From Rhizobium sp. 007 (GTDB lineage Bacteria > Pseudomonadota > Alphaproteobacteria > Rhizobiales > Rhizobiaceae): a stretch of DNA of 64,000 nt. Where the stretch lies: positions 372,001-436,000 of the forward strand of contig NZ_CP064187.1 of the NCBI RefSeq assembly GCF_015353075.1, written 5' to 3'. Positions 26,532 through 35,005 of the stretch are shown one piece after another. The notes beneath the pieces were generated by a model. That model did no database searches. It was not told the DNA's origin and saw only the letters and a list, made by a program, of their open reading frames with translations. Made by a program: the position numbers and the translations under genes. Within the stretch, counting starts at the first letter, position 1. Every line of letters starts with the position of its first letter.

Positions 26532-26537
26532 CGAATA

Positions 26538-27479
26538 ATGGATAGTTCAGACGTTACGCTGGAACATATGCGAACCTTCGTCCGCGTTGCCGAACGCGGC
26601 AGCCTGTCGGCGGTTGCGCGCGAGTTCGGGGTCGGCCAGTCGACGGTCACACGGCATTTGCGGGAGCTTGAGGAGGCCGTCGGCGTGCCTCTGCTGAGCA
26701 GGACCACCCGGCGTGTCGCGCTGACCGATGAAGGCAGCCGATATTATGCCAACAGCGTCCAGATCCTGCGCCTTGTCGAACAGGCCGGCGATGAGGCGCG
26801 GGGCACGCGCGGTGCGCCGGCCGGCACGATCCGGATCTCCAGCACTGCGGCTTTTGGGGTTCTGCACGTCAGCCGGCTGATCTTCGCGTTTCAGGACCGC
26901 TATCCCGATATCGGAGTCGACCTCAGCCTTACCGATGAGCGCGTCGACCTTGTGCGGGAAGGCGTCGATATCGCGCTTCGCTTAGGCCCGCTCACCGACA
27001 GTTCGATGAAACTGCGGGCGCTCGGCCAGTCCCGGCGTCTGCTCGTCGCGTCACCGGACTATCTTGCAGCGCGGGGAAAGCCGGTTGTCCCGCAGGATTT
27101 GCTCGGTCATGAAGGCATCCGTATGTCGAACGTGGCAGGGAGCGACATGCTCGCTTTGCGTGGGCCCAGCGGCGAAGACCATGCCGTGCCCTTTGGAGGG
27201 CGCTTTCGGGTCGACCATGGGCTTGCTGCACGCGAGGCCATTGTCGCCGGGCGCGGCATCGCACCCACCCATCAATGGCTTGTCGACGATCTCCTGACGG
27301 CTGCCAAGCTTGAGGTGATCTTGCCGGACTATTCGCTGCCGCCTGTCCCGCTCAGCATGCTGATCGTCCCCGAACGCGCCGGCGTTGCCCGGGTCCGGCT
27401 GCTGGTCGACTTCCTCGTCGAGCAGATTGGCGGCATTCCGGGGATCGAAAAGCCGCAGCGCTTTGGCGCACAAGCTTAA
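26538..27479 (+). CDS. LysR-family regulator
   Basis: A 313-residue LysR-type activator/repressor. The N-terminal winged helix is at residues about 5-65 (MRTFVRVAERGSLSAVAREF, STVTRHLRELEEAVGVPLLS), and the effector-binding domain follows from about 90. Its divergence from the quinone reductase, with a shared palindrome, suggests it controls that gene, perhaps in response to a quinone or redox-active compound. The effector is unknown. The next gene on the same strand is 212 bp away and unrelated. Confidence 0.9.
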   Translation: MDSSDVTLEHMRTFVRVAERGSLSAVAREFGVGQSTVTRHLRELEEAVGVPLLSRTTRRVALTDEGSRYYANSVQILRLVEQAGDEARGTRGAPAGTIRISSTAAFGVLHVSRLIFAFQDRYPDIGVDLSLTDERVDLVREGVDIALRLGPLTDSSMKLRALGQSRRLLVASPDYLAARGKPVVPQDLLGHEGIRMSNVAGSDMLALRGPSGEDHAVPFGGRFRVDHGLAAREAIVAGRGIAPTHQWLVDDLLTAAKLEVILPDYSLPPVPLSMLIVPERAGVARVRLLVDFLVEQIGGIPGIEKPQRFGAQA

Positions 27480-27691
27480 CAAAGCCTTGAAAGCGGCGGC
27501 GGAATTCGAACGACTTTTCTAAGAGTTGTTTGAAACCCACCTGCTATAGCTCCCTTCATATCCCTGATGCAGCATTCGGGACTTGCTGCAGGCGGGCGGG
27601 TGCTGCCGGTTCGTAAAAACCTGCTGGTGCGGAATGTATCTTGTGTTTTCCGGGATGTTGGGCGCGTAAAGCACCCTGGCTGGAGGTTGGA

Positions 27692-28534
27692 ATGAACCTG
27701 ATCGCGAATTTCGCGGTTCTCGCATCGCGCCGCACGATCTTCGACGTGCCGGTGTGCGACCTCGGATGGGACGACGCGCTCGTCTTCATCAACGAGCTTG
27801 CCTCCTTTCCTGTCGGCCAGACCGTCATTTCCTTCGTCAACGCTCACAACATGCTGATGACGCTGCGCGATAGCGAATACCGGGATATCCTCCTGCAGAA
27901 TTTCGTCCTGCCGGACGGCATCGGCCTGAACATCGCTTCCAAGATAGCGCATGGAGCACCGTTTCCTGCCAATCTCAATGGCACGGACTTCGTTCCCGCG
28001 TTTCTGACCTATATGGAAAATCCGCGCCGTGTCGGCCTGATCGGCGGCAGGCGCGAAGTCATCGAAAAAGCCGCAGCGAATTTCCGCAAGCATGCGCCCT
28101 GGCACGAATTCATCGTCATTTCGGACGGGTATTTCGACAAGGAGAACCCGACGGAGCTCATTGACGAGGTTGAGCGCCAGGACCTCGACATCCTGATCAT
28201 TGGCATGGGAACGCCGCTGCAGGAGAAGTGGGCGCATCATCACATTCGCGCCGACCATGCCCGGCTTGTTCTGACTGTCGGGGCGCTCTTCGATTTCATC
28301 TCCGGAGTTGTTCCCCGCGCTCCGGAAACCGTTCGCATGATGCGGCTGGAATGGGCCTACCGGATGCTGCAGGAACCGGCCCGTCTCTGGCGGCGCTATG
28401 TGCTCGGCATCCCGGTCTTTCTGTTTTACGTGATGCAGTACCGCTTCAATCGTCGCGAGCGCATCCTTAGCCAGGCGGGCAACAACAGCGTCCCCTTGCC
28501 GTTACCGCAGGAACAGAGCGAGGGAGCTCACTGA
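27692..28534 (+). CDS. WecG/TagA/CpsF-family glycosyltransferase
   Basis: A 280-residue GT26-family enzyme, which usually transfers a second sugar to a lipid-linked carrier in surface polysaccharide synthesis. Diagnostic segments are FVLPDGIGLNIASK, ILIIGMGTPLQEKWA, VLTVGALFDFISGVVPRAPE and a basic C-terminal EPARLWRRYVLGIPVF region. The start is ATG 27692 with TGGAGG upstream; an in-frame ATG at 27641 is less likely. It is next to a Wzz-like gene but no other polysaccharide genes are nearby. The 212-bp upstream gap shows nothing else I can name. Confidence 0.88.
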   Translation: MNLIANFAVLASRRTIFDVPVCDLGWDDALVFINELASFPVGQTVISFVNAHNMLMTLRDSEYRDILLQNFVLPDGIGLNIASKIAHGAPFPANLNGTDFVPAFLTYMENPRRVGLIGGRREVIEKAAANFRKHAPWHEFIVISDGYFDKENPTELIDEVERQDLDILIIGMGTPLQEKWAHHHIRADHARLVLTVGALFDFISGVVPRAPETVRMMRLEWAYRMLQEPARLWRRYVLGIPVFLFYVMQYRFNRRERILSQAGNNSVPLPLPQEQSEGAH

Positions 28535-28558
28535 GACCCTGCTTCTTGCCTCGCGCAG

Positions 28559-28566
28559 TTAACCAT
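28559..28566 (+). promoter_or_regulatory. TTAACCAT motif upstream of the Wzz-like gene
   Basis: The same octamer occurs upstream of flaB (5429) and flaC (6589), where it overlaps the CtrA-like sequence. Here it is a single copy 67-74 bp before the proposed start; chance is a serious alternative. Confidence 0.25.
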
Positions 28567-28632
28567 TTCTTTGCCATGAAAATTTAGAGTGCCTTAATCA
28601 TCCGCTTCCTACGGGCGGCTCGGCTCGTGCGC

Positions 28633-30324
28633 ATGAGATATGGCGTCATGTATGACAGCAGGTTAAAAGGCAGCATTGATAGGCGTCGACTGGCTACGGC
28701 GGGGCGCGTCGATGCACGAGACCGAAATCTCGAAACCCTGCCCGTTCGCCCCTCGGAGGCCGAACTGCTAAGGGTGATCGGAAAAGCACTCGAAGAGCAG
28801 CGCCTGCAGCGGAGCGCACCGCCCGAACCGCCGCATCTGGTCGATCGCATCGAGACAATCCTCGAAACACGTCTGCGTGCCGCAAATGATGTCCGTCCTG
28901 CGGAGCCATCGCAGCATAGACTGGCGGCGCCTGCCGAGGCCCGGCAGGTAGATGCAGCAAATCTCAGCGCTCGTCCCGTCCGCCGCCGCAGTTTGGTGAA
29001 GCCGATCGGCACGATCGCAGTTGCTGCCTTGATCGGCGCAGGCGTCCCCTTTCTGATGCCGGCCGGACCCGCGCACTATGCGGCGGAGGCGGCATTTCAT
29101 GTGCAGGCGGGCAAAGCCGAGCGCGGCCCCGTGACCGCTGCAGCCGTGAGCCGCCTGCTTTCCGGCCGCACCATGTCTGCCGCCGTCGGGGCGCTGAAGC
29201 TCGATCGCGATCCAGAGTTCACCGGCGGCCAATCCACGATCGGCGTAGCACTTGATCTCCTTTCGGGCAGTGGTGCTGCGGCCGACGCGGCCTCGCGTGC
29301 GGAAGCGGCGCTTGCAGGAATGGTCGAGGCCAATGCGGATGGAACGCAGGGCACAGTCCGTCTGAAAGTCACGACGGCCGACGGCGCCAAGTCTTCGCGT
29401 ATCGCTTCCTGGCTTTCCGACATGCTGATGTCCAGCGGCCCTCCTGCATCGGCGGAGGCAGGCGCAGGGTTGCGCAAGGCCTATGAGGACGTGAAGGCGC
29501 AGCTGGCCGCCTTCACCGCAAGCAGCGGCGAAGGCAACGTCAAAGTCGCAAGTGATCTTCAGCAGCGCATCAACCAGCTTGACGCCGATCTCAAGATCGC
29601 CGAGCAGCGGATCACGCTTGCCAAGCAAGAGACCGATCGTCTCAAGGTGGCCAAGCCCGGCGATGTGCTCAACGGTTCCTTGCCGCTCGAAGCGATCTCG
29701 CCTGCGCTGCAGGACGCGCGTGACAAATACGTCACCGAGAAGGCGACGCTGTCGCTGCTTTCGAACGAGCTCGGTCCGCGCCATCCGCGCCGCCTCGGAC
29801 AGCAGGCTGTCGTTGACGGCCTGAAGGACAAGGTTGCGAAGGAGCTGGCTCGCCAGGCCCAAGACGCAAATGCCGCTCTCAAGGCAGCCGCAGAAGCACG
29901 AAAGACGCTGAACGATCAGCGCAACACGCTGATCGCCCAGTTCCGGGACACCGGTGTCGATCTCGCCAAACTGACCGAACTGCGCGACAAGACAGAGGCG
30001 GCGAGATCGCGGATGGCAGATGCCGTTACGGCGACAGCTTCGATCGCCGCTCCGATCACTGCCGCCAAGCCGATAAAGACCACTGCCGTTGCCGCCGGCC
30101 CCGGACTGCCGGTTCGCTCTGCCGTCGGGGCTACACTTGCAATGGCGATCGGCCTTACTGGCATGCTTGGTTTGCGCCTCTTGCGACAGCGTCCCGCACG
30201 TGCCGCGGAGACGCTAACTGTCCCGGAACAGCCGGAGGCGGCAGCCGGCGAACTCGAACTGCTGCGCGATCGGCTCGCCGGCCTGCGCGACAGGCTGCAA
30301 TCCCACGGCGCCGGCCATCGTTGA
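28633..30324 (+). CDS. Wzz-like polysaccharide chain-length / export protein
   Basis: A protein of about 563 residues. A charged, Arg-rich cytoplasmic N-terminus (about 1-115) is followed by a membrane helix (LVKPIGTIAVAALIGAGVPF), a long periplasmic region rich in coiled coil (about 270-450: DLKIAEQRITLAKQETDRLK), a second helix near 500 (TLAMAIGLTGMLGLRLL) and a short cytoplasmic tail. This is the Wzz/ExoP N-terminal plan, but the C-terminal tyrosine kinase domain of ExoP is absent. The start is uncertain: GTG 28627, ATG 28633 or ATG 28648 are all possible and none has a strong ribosome site. It ends just before the IS605 relic. Confidence 0.75.
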   Translation: MRYGVMYDSRLKGSIDRRRLATAGRVDARDRNLETLPVRPSEAELLRVIGKALEEQRLQRSAPPEPPHLVDRIETILETRLRAANDVRPAEPSQHRLAAPAEARQVDAANLSARPVRRRSLVKPIGTIAVAALIGAGVPFLMPAGPAHYAAEAAFHVQAGKAERGPVTAAAVSRLLSGRTMSAAVGALKLDRDPEFTGGQSTIGVALDLLSGSGAAADAASRAEAALAGMVEANADGTQGTVRLKVTTADGAKSSRIASWLSDMLMSSGPPASAEAGAGLRKAYEDVKAQLAAFTASSGEGNVKVASDLQQRINQLDADLKIAEQRITLAKQETDRLKVAKPGDVLNGSLPLEAISPALQDARDKYVTEKATLSLLSNELGPRHPRRLGQQAVVDGLKDKVAKELARQAQDANAALKAAAEARKTLNDQRNTLIAQFRDTGVDLAKLTELRDKTEAARSRMADAVTATASIAAPITAAKPIKTTAVAAGPGLPVRSAVGATLAMAIGLTGMLGLRLLRQRPARAAETLTVPEQPEAAAGELELLRDRLAGLRDRLQSHGAGHR

Positions 30325-30357
30325 TCTCGGCCGCGGCATCATTGAAACCGCGCGGAA

Positions 30358-30377
30358 CCTCGTCCTTTCGGGCGGGG
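30358..30377. repeat. Left-end hairpin of the IS605 relic
   Basis: CCTCGTCC-TTTC-GGGCGGGG; an 8-bp stem including two G-T pairs, just outside the C-terminus of the tnpA remnant. A related sequence in the same orientation is at 31149-31166, at the other end. Confidence 0.5.
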
Positions 30378-30379
30378 AG

Positions 30380-30552
30380 GAAGCGCGCGAACGCTGTTGG
30401 TCGACATACTGCTTGATGATGTCAGGGGCGCTTTGCCGCACGAAGCCGCGAAGGACGACGGCGACCACAACACGCCCTTGAAATAGCGTCCCGAAACTTC
30501 GGGTCTGGCCTCCCGCAGCAAGGCGGCTCGACACTCCCTTGAGGCTATGGAC
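30380..30552 (-). pseudogene. tnpA remnant (Y1/HUH transposase, C-terminal part, frameshifted)
   Basis: Reading the minus strand across frames gives HSLKGVSSR, then LLREARPEVSGRYFKGVLWS, PSSFAASCGKAPL, then IIKQYVDQQ. These blocks, in this order, are the C-terminal part of IS200/IS605 TnpA; the Tyr of the IIKQYV helix corresponds to the catalytic tyrosine. At least two single-base frameshifts separate the blocks (after VSSR and after GKAPL), and the N-terminal part with the HUH motif is absent. It cannot make an active enzyme. Confidence 0.75.
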
Positions 30553-30570
30553 TCGAGGCCACCGTCCGCC

Positions 30571-31132
30571 CTCGACGAGCGTCATAAGGCGTGGCAGCGC
30601 ACGGCGTCGCGGCGAAAGAAACGGTCAAAGCGCCAGGCGAAGGCCAGACGCTACGCCGCGCGGATCGCGGCGAAGGCGGCGCGCAAACGGCTGCATTGGC
30701 AGCACGTCACGACGACGCGCATGGCGCGGCGCTTCGCAACGGCCATCCTCGAAGACCTGAAGATCAGGAACATGAGCGCCTCGGCCAAGGGGACGGCAGA
30801 GGAACCGGGAAAGAAACGTCGCGCAGAAGGCCGGACTCAACCGCTCGATCCTCGCGGCGGCGTGGTACCGCTTCGAACGGCTGCTCTCCTACAAGCTAGC
30901 CTTCCTCGGCGGCAACCTCGTGAAGGTCGATCCGCGATACACGTCCGTGACCTGCTCCGAATGCGGGTCGAGGGACAAGGGAACCCGCGAAAACCAAGCG
31001 AAGTTCCTCTGCCTCTGCTGCGGACACGCAGACCATGCCGACGTCAACGCGGCGGTCAACATCCTGGCGGCCGGAACACGGCCATCGAAGGCGGTTAAAC
31101 CCGTCTCCCGAGAACGCGAAAGGGCGACCTGA
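30571..31132 (+). pseudogene. tnpB remnant (RuvC-like RNA-guided nuclease, N-terminus lost, frameshifted)
   Basis: The remaining part starts at about the Arg/Lys-rich region (RRKKRSKRQAKARRYAARIA), keeps the second RuvC motif (AILEDLKIRNM), then changes frame at an A run near 30811-30816 and continues as NVAQKAGLNRSILAAAWYRF, VDPRYTSVTCSECGSRDKG, FLCLCCGHADHADVNAAVNI, ending at 31132. The zinc finger (C-x2-C ... C-x2-C) and the last RuvC Asp are present, but the first RuvC motif and the N-terminal domain are gone. The extra A explains the frame change. Inactive. Confidence 0.85.
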
Positions 31133-31278
31133 GCCGCCCCTGAAAATCCCCGTCATTCGGGCCGGGACGATGTTAAAGCTCTTGCATTTGCCGCTTTTAA
31201 ACAGGATACGGCGTTCTGAGGCAAACAGCGCGGCCGGCAAGAGCCTAGCTTTCGCGCGAGGCAGGGCAGGAGAATCGC

Positions 31279-32178
31279 ATGACGACAGTGATCGATGGCA
31301 AGCAGGTAGCCGCTTCGGTAATCGAGACGGTAAAGATGGCGACGGCTTCACTGGAAAAGCAGAGCGGCGTGAAGACCGGGCTTGCCGTGGTGATCGTCGG
31401 CGACGATCCGGCAAGCCATGCTTATGTCAATTCAAAAAGCAAGATGGCCAAGCAATGCGGCTTCAAGTCGGTACAGCACACCCTGTCGGCCGAGACGAGT
31501 CAGGAAGAGCTTGCCGCGCTCGTTTCGTCACTCAACGCCGATCCCTCGATCCATGGCATCCTCGTACAGCTGCCGCTGCCGAAGCATCTGAACAGCGAGC
31601 CGATCATCCAGTCGATCCTGCCGGAAAAGGATGTCGACGGGCTGCACGTCGTCAATGCCGGCAAGCTTGCGACTGGCGACCTTGAAACCGGCCTCGTCTC
31701 CTGCACGCCGGCCGGTGCCATGGTGTTCGTCCGCCGAATGCATGGCGAGGACCTGTCTGGGCTGAACGCCGTCGTCATCGGCCGATCGAACCTCTTTGGC
31801 AAGCCGATGGCGCAGTTGCTGCTCAATGCCAATGCGACGGTGACGATTGCCCATTCGCGCACCAAGGATCTGCCCGCCGTCTGCCGCAATGCCGATATCC
31901 TGGTTGCGGCCGTCGGCCGTCCGCAGATGGTCAAGGCCGATTGGGTGAAGCCCGGCGCAACCGTCATCGATGTCGGCATCAACCGCATCGCCGCACCGGA
32001 AAGGGGCGAGGGCAAGACGCGCCTCGTCGGCGACGTCGCCTTCGAGGAAGCATCGAATGTTGCCGCGGTGATTACCCCGGTTCCGGGTGGCGTCGGCCCG
32101 ATGACGATCGCCATGCTGATGGCCAATACCGTCATTGCCGGGCATCGCGCGGCCGGCCAGACGCCGCCGAAATTTTGA
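31279..32178 (+). CDS. folD: Bifunctional methylenetetrahydrofolate dehydrogenase/cyclohydrolase FolD
   Basis: A 299-residue cytosolic enzyme that interconverts 5,10-methylene-, 5,10-methenyl- and 10-formyl-tetrahydrofolate. Diagnostic segments are [20 protein letters not shown] (catalytic Lys within the Tyr-x-x-x-Lys pattern), [50 protein letters not shown] (nucleotide binding) and [23 protein letters not shown] lies 6 nt before ATG 31279. The upstream 100 bp separate it from the IS relic, which may have brought no change to its promoter. Confidence 0.96.
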   Translation: MTTVIDGKQVAASVIETVKMATASLEKQSGVKTGLAVVIVGDDPASHAYVNSKSKMAKQCGFKSVQHTLSAETSQEELAALVSSLNADPSIHGILVQLPLPKHLNSEPIIQSILPEKDVDGLHVVNAGKLATGDLETGLVSCTPAGAMVFVRRMHGEDLSGLNAVVIGRSNLFGKPMAQLLLNANATVTIAHSRTKDLPAVCRNADILVAAVGRPQMVKADWVKPGATVIDVGINRIAAPERGEGKTRLVGDVAFEEASNVAAVITPVPGGVGPMTIAMLMANTVIAGHRAAGQTPPKF

Positions 32179-32181
32179 GGC

Positions 32182-33204
32182 CTATCGCGGTGCAGGACCG
32201 GTCGAGGCCCTGACGATCAGCTCCGCTTTCCACAGCTCGTGCTCCGGATAGGAGCCGATCTCTTTGACGGTGCCGATCAGGCGCTGCGCAATCCGGGCGC
32301 CGGCGGCACGAAGAGACGAGCGCGTCGTCGTCAGCGGGACCGAAAAATTCTCCGGCTTCAGAAGCGGCAGCTCGTCGTCATGGGCGATGAGCGAGATATC
32401 CTCACCGAGCTTCAGGCCGGCCTGGTTCAGGGCGCGGATCGCGCCAAGTGCGAGCACGGTGCTGGAGCAGAGGACGGCAGTCGGACGCTCCGGCATCTGC
32501 AGAAACTGCTCCATGGCGATCAGGCCTTGCTCGTCGGTCATCAGCGAGTGACTGACGCAGGTTTTGGAAAGGGTCAGTCCCCGTTCTGACAAGGCCGCGA
32601 CGACGCCGTTCTTCCGGCGGATCGCAAAGTCGAGATGCGCCGGCCCGTTCATCAGTGCGAATCGCGTATGGCCGAGCTGCAACAGGAGTTTCGCCGCATC
32701 GTAGAAGGCGGTCTCGTTGTCGATATCGAGATAGGGATAATCCGGCTCTGACCCGAACGAGCGGCCATGCACGATGAACGGCATCGCCAGCGATTTCAGC
32801 ATCGCCAGGCGCGGGTCGTGAGCGCGCATATAGGCAACGAAAAGCGCATCGACATTGCCGCTGATCGCGAGGCGGCGAAGTGCAGCCACTTCGTCGTCGG
32901 GGTCCGAGGGCATGATGACGAGATGGAAGTCCTGCCGGACGGCCTCCTCTCCGAGGCCGGCCAGGAACTCGCCAAAATGTATATCCGATTGATGGCCAGG
33001 CGCCATCGGCATCACCAATCCGATCGAACCCGCCTTGCCGGTCGCGAGACGCTGAGCCGCCTTGTTCGGCCGGTATCCCGTTTCCTTGACGGCCCGAAGC
33101 ACACGTTCGCGCGTCGCCTCGTTGACCTCAGGATAGCCATTGAGTGCACGGCTGACGGTCGTCTGCGAAAGACCAAGCAATTCCGAGAGCTGTTTGAGAT
33201 TCAC
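32182..33204 (-). CDS. aglR: LacI-family repressor of the alpha-glucoside operon, AglR
   Basis: A 340-residue LacI/GalR-type regulator. The N-terminal HTH (LKQLSELLGLSQTTVSRALN, GYPEVNEATRERVLRAVKET) with the hinge NKAAQRLATG is followed by a periplasmic-binding-protein-like effector domain. It starts with GTG at 33204. It is divergent from aglE and two palindromes of the LacI type (CAAAGCGCTTTC at 33251, TCAAAGCGCTTTGA at 33409) lie between, so it most likely represses aglEFGAK, and perhaps itself, in the absence of alpha-glucosides. Ends 3 bp from the convergent folD stop. Confidence 0.9.
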   Translation of the reverse strand: MNLKQLSELLGLSQTTVSRALNGYPEVNEATRERVLRAVKETGYRPNKAAQRLATGKAGSIGLVMPMAPGHQSDIHFGEFLAGLGEEAVRQDFHLVIMPSDPDDEVAALRRLAISGNVDALFVAYMRAHDPRLAMLKSLAMPFIVHGRSFGSEPDYPYLDIDNETAFYDAAKLLLQLGHTRFALMNGPAHLDFAIRRKNGVVAALSERGLTLSKTCVSHSLMTDEQGLIAMEQFLQMPERPTAVLCSSTVLALGAIRALNQAGLKLGEDISLIAHDDELPLLKPENFSVPLTTTRSSLRAAGARIAQRLIGTVKEIGSYPEHELWKAELIVRASTGPAPR

Positions 33205-33250
33205 CTGCCGCGTTTCCTCCTCAGCGCCCTCAACACACGCCTCCCTGCGT

Positions 33251-33263
33251 CCAAAGCGCTTTC
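33251..33263. promoter_or_regulatory. AglR operator 1 (aglR-proximal)
   Basis: CCAAAGCGCTTTC, a near-palindrome centred on the GCGC core, 47 bp before the aglR start. It suggests autoregulation of aglR. Confidence 0.65.
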
Positions 33264-33408
33264 AATTATGTAGCAACTACGGCGCTTGACTCAAGAAAAA
33301 TCGCTCCATATTCCCCTCCAGGTGCCGCTGCAATGGGCAATGCAAGCGTCTCGTTCCGCGGTATTTTTGAAATGGCTTGACTCTTTTCTGCCGAAAGTGA
33401 AATGAGTG

Positions 33409-33422
33409 TCAAAGCGCTTTGA
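33409..33422. promoter_or_regulatory. AglR operator 2 (aglE-proximal)
   Basis: TCAAAGCGCTTTGA, a perfect 14-bp palindrome of the LacI/GalR type, 58 bp before the aglE start. Confidence 0.75.
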
Positions 33423-33479
33423 AATTTGCTCTCGGGAGGTTGGGAAGCGCCGTTGGGATTGTGATGGGAGGTTGATCAC

Positions 33480-34841
33480 ATGAAGAAAATTCTTTTGATG
33501 GGCGTTGCCGTAACGGCGCTGTTTGCCGGGGCAGCTTCTGCTGCCGATCTGAAGTTTCCTCCAGGTCAGGATACAAAGTTCAACTGGAAGAGCTATGACG
33601 AGTTCAAGGCCGCTCACGCCGATTTGAAAGGCGAGCCGCTGACAATCTTCGGGCCGTGGCGCGGTGAGGACGAGGCCTTCTTCCGCAGCATTCTCGCTTA
33701 TTTCACTGAGGCGACGGGCGTCGATGCCACCTATTCATCCTCTGAAAACTACGAACAGCAGATCGTCATCGATACGCAAGCGGGCTCGCCTCCGAACGTC
33801 GCGATCCTGCCGCAGCCCGGCCTCCTGGCCGATCTCGCCAGCAAGGGCCTCCTGACGCCGCTGGGCGAGGAGAATTCCAAGTGGGTGAAGGACAATTACG
33901 GCGCGGGCGACAGCTGGGTCGGTTACGGCACCTACAAGGGCAAGGACGGCAAGGACGGTTACTATGCATTCCCTTACAAGGCCGACGTGAAGTCGCTTGT
34001 CTGGTATGTTCCGGAAAACTTCAAGGAAGCTGGATATAAGGTTCCGACCACGATGGAAGAGCTCCATGCCCTGACGGACCAGATCGTCAAGGACGGCGGC
34101 GTTCCGTGGTGCATCGGCCTCGGGTCTGGCGGCGCGACCGGCTGGCCTGCGACCGACTGGATCGAAGACATCATGCTGCGCATGAACAAGCCGGATGTCT
34201 ATGACAAGTGGACCACGAACGAAGTGAAGTTCACCGACCCGGCCGTCGTTGCCGCGATCGATGAATTCGGCAAGTTCGCCAAGAACGAGAGCTATGTCGA
34301 TGGGGGTGCTGCGGCCGTTGCTTCGACCGACTTCCGCGACAGCCCGAAGGGTCTCTTCGCCGTTCCGCCGAAGTGCTACCTGCACCATCAGGCTTCGTTC
34401 ATCCCGTCCTTCTTCCCCGAAGGCACGAAGCTCGGTCAGGACGCCGACTTCTTCTATATGCCGACCTATGCGGCGCATGCCGACCTCGGCAAGCCGGTTC
34501 TCGGTGCCGGCACGCTCGTCTCGATCACCAAGGATTCGAAGGCCGCCCGCGCTTTCGTCGAATTCCTGAAGACGCCGATCGCGCACGAGGTCTGGATGGC
34601 GCAGTCGAGCTTCCTGACGCCGTACAAGGGTGTGAGCACCGCGGCCTATGCCAACGAGCAGATGAAGCGGGAAGGCGAGATCTTGACGACGGCCACGACC
34701 TTCCGCTTCGACGGTTCGGACCTGATGCCCGGCAAGATCGGCGCAGGCGCCTTCTGGACCGGCATGGTCGATTTCGTCGGCGGCAAGTCTGCGGAAGACA
34801 CCGGCAAGGAAATCCAGGCCGCCTGGGACGCCATCAAGTAA
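33480..34841 (+). CDS. aglE: Alpha-glucoside ABC transporter, substrate-binding protein AglE
   Basis: A 453-residue periplasmic binding protein of the extracellular family 1. It has a signal peptide ([19 protein letters not shown], cleavage near SAA-D) and the usual early binding-lobe segment SSENYEQQIVIDTQAGSPPN. In S. meliloti AglE binds sucrose, maltose and trehalose. It is the first gene of aglEFGAK, preceded by the AglR operator. A strong stem-loop (34855) separates it from aglF, which probably keeps binding-protein mRNA more abundant than the rest. Confidence 0.93.
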   Translation: MKKILLMGVAVTALFAGAASAADLKFPPGQDTKFNWKSYDEFKAAHADLKGEPLTIFGPWRGEDEAFFRSILAYFTEATGVDATYSSSENYEQQIVIDTQAGSPPNVAILPQPGLLADLASKGLLTPLGEENSKWVKDNYGAGDSWVGYGTYKGKDGKDGYYAFPYKADVKSLVWYVPENFKEAGYKVPTTMEELHALTDQIVKDGGVPWCIGLGSGGATGWPATDWIEDIMLRMNKPDVYDKWTTNEVKFTDPAVVAAIDEFGKFAKNESYVDGGAAAVASTDFRDSPKGLFAVPPKCYLHHQASFIPSFFPEGTKLGQDADFFYMPTYAAHADLGKPVLGAGTLVSITKDSKAARAFVEFLKTPIAHEVWMAQSSFLTPYKGVSTAAYANEQMKREGEILTTATTFRFDGSDLMPGKIGAGAFWTGMVDFVGGKSAEDTGKEIQAAWDAIK

Positions 34842-34854
34842 TCGCGTTAGCCGG

Positions 34855-34875
34855 TGCCGCGGGAGACCCGCGGCA
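34855..34875 (+). promoter_or_regulatory. Intercistronic stem-loop aglE-aglF
   Basis: TGCCGCGGG-AGA-CCCGCGGCA, a perfect 9-bp GC-rich stem just after the aglE stop. There is no T run, so it is more likely an mRNA-stabilising or processing structure than a full terminator. A second GC-rich inverted repeat follows at about 34890-34915. Confidence 0.6.
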
Positions 34876-35005
34876 TTGCTGGCACGAATGACCGGACCCG
34901 TGGGGGGCCGGTCAACGCCGGATACTGTGATCAAACGCATAAAGAAATTGACGGTAACTGGTGTCGGCCCTTCAACATAGGCAAGGGTAGCACGGGGAGG
35001 GACGA

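Larger units (their letters stand above)
30350..31175. mobile_element. Degenerate IS200/IS605-family element with internal deletion
   Basis: The segment carries the 3' part of a tnpA gene on the minus strand and the 3' part of a tnpB gene on the plus strand, back to back with their 5' ends missing. That is what a central deletion of an IS605/IS608-type element (divergent tnpA and tnpB) would leave. Both genes also have frameshifts. Hairpins sit near both ends: an 8-bp stem with G-T pairs at 30358-30377, and a short one at 31149-31161, with similar surrounding sequence (CGTCCTTTCGGGCGGGG versus CGTCATTCGGGCCGGG). This agrees with the subterminal hairpins that IS200/IS605 ends use. The exact boundaries are estimates. 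Confidence 0.8.

Noticed and set aside
30214..30585. A 123-codon minus-strand frame as a real gene
   Set aside because: Part of it reads the C-terminal helix of a frameshifted tnpA; the rest is antisense to the Wzz-like gene.
30541..31132. An intact TnpB (RNA-guided nuclease) gene
   Set aside because: The first RuvC motif is missing and an extra A near 30813 breaks the frame, so it is a pseudogene.
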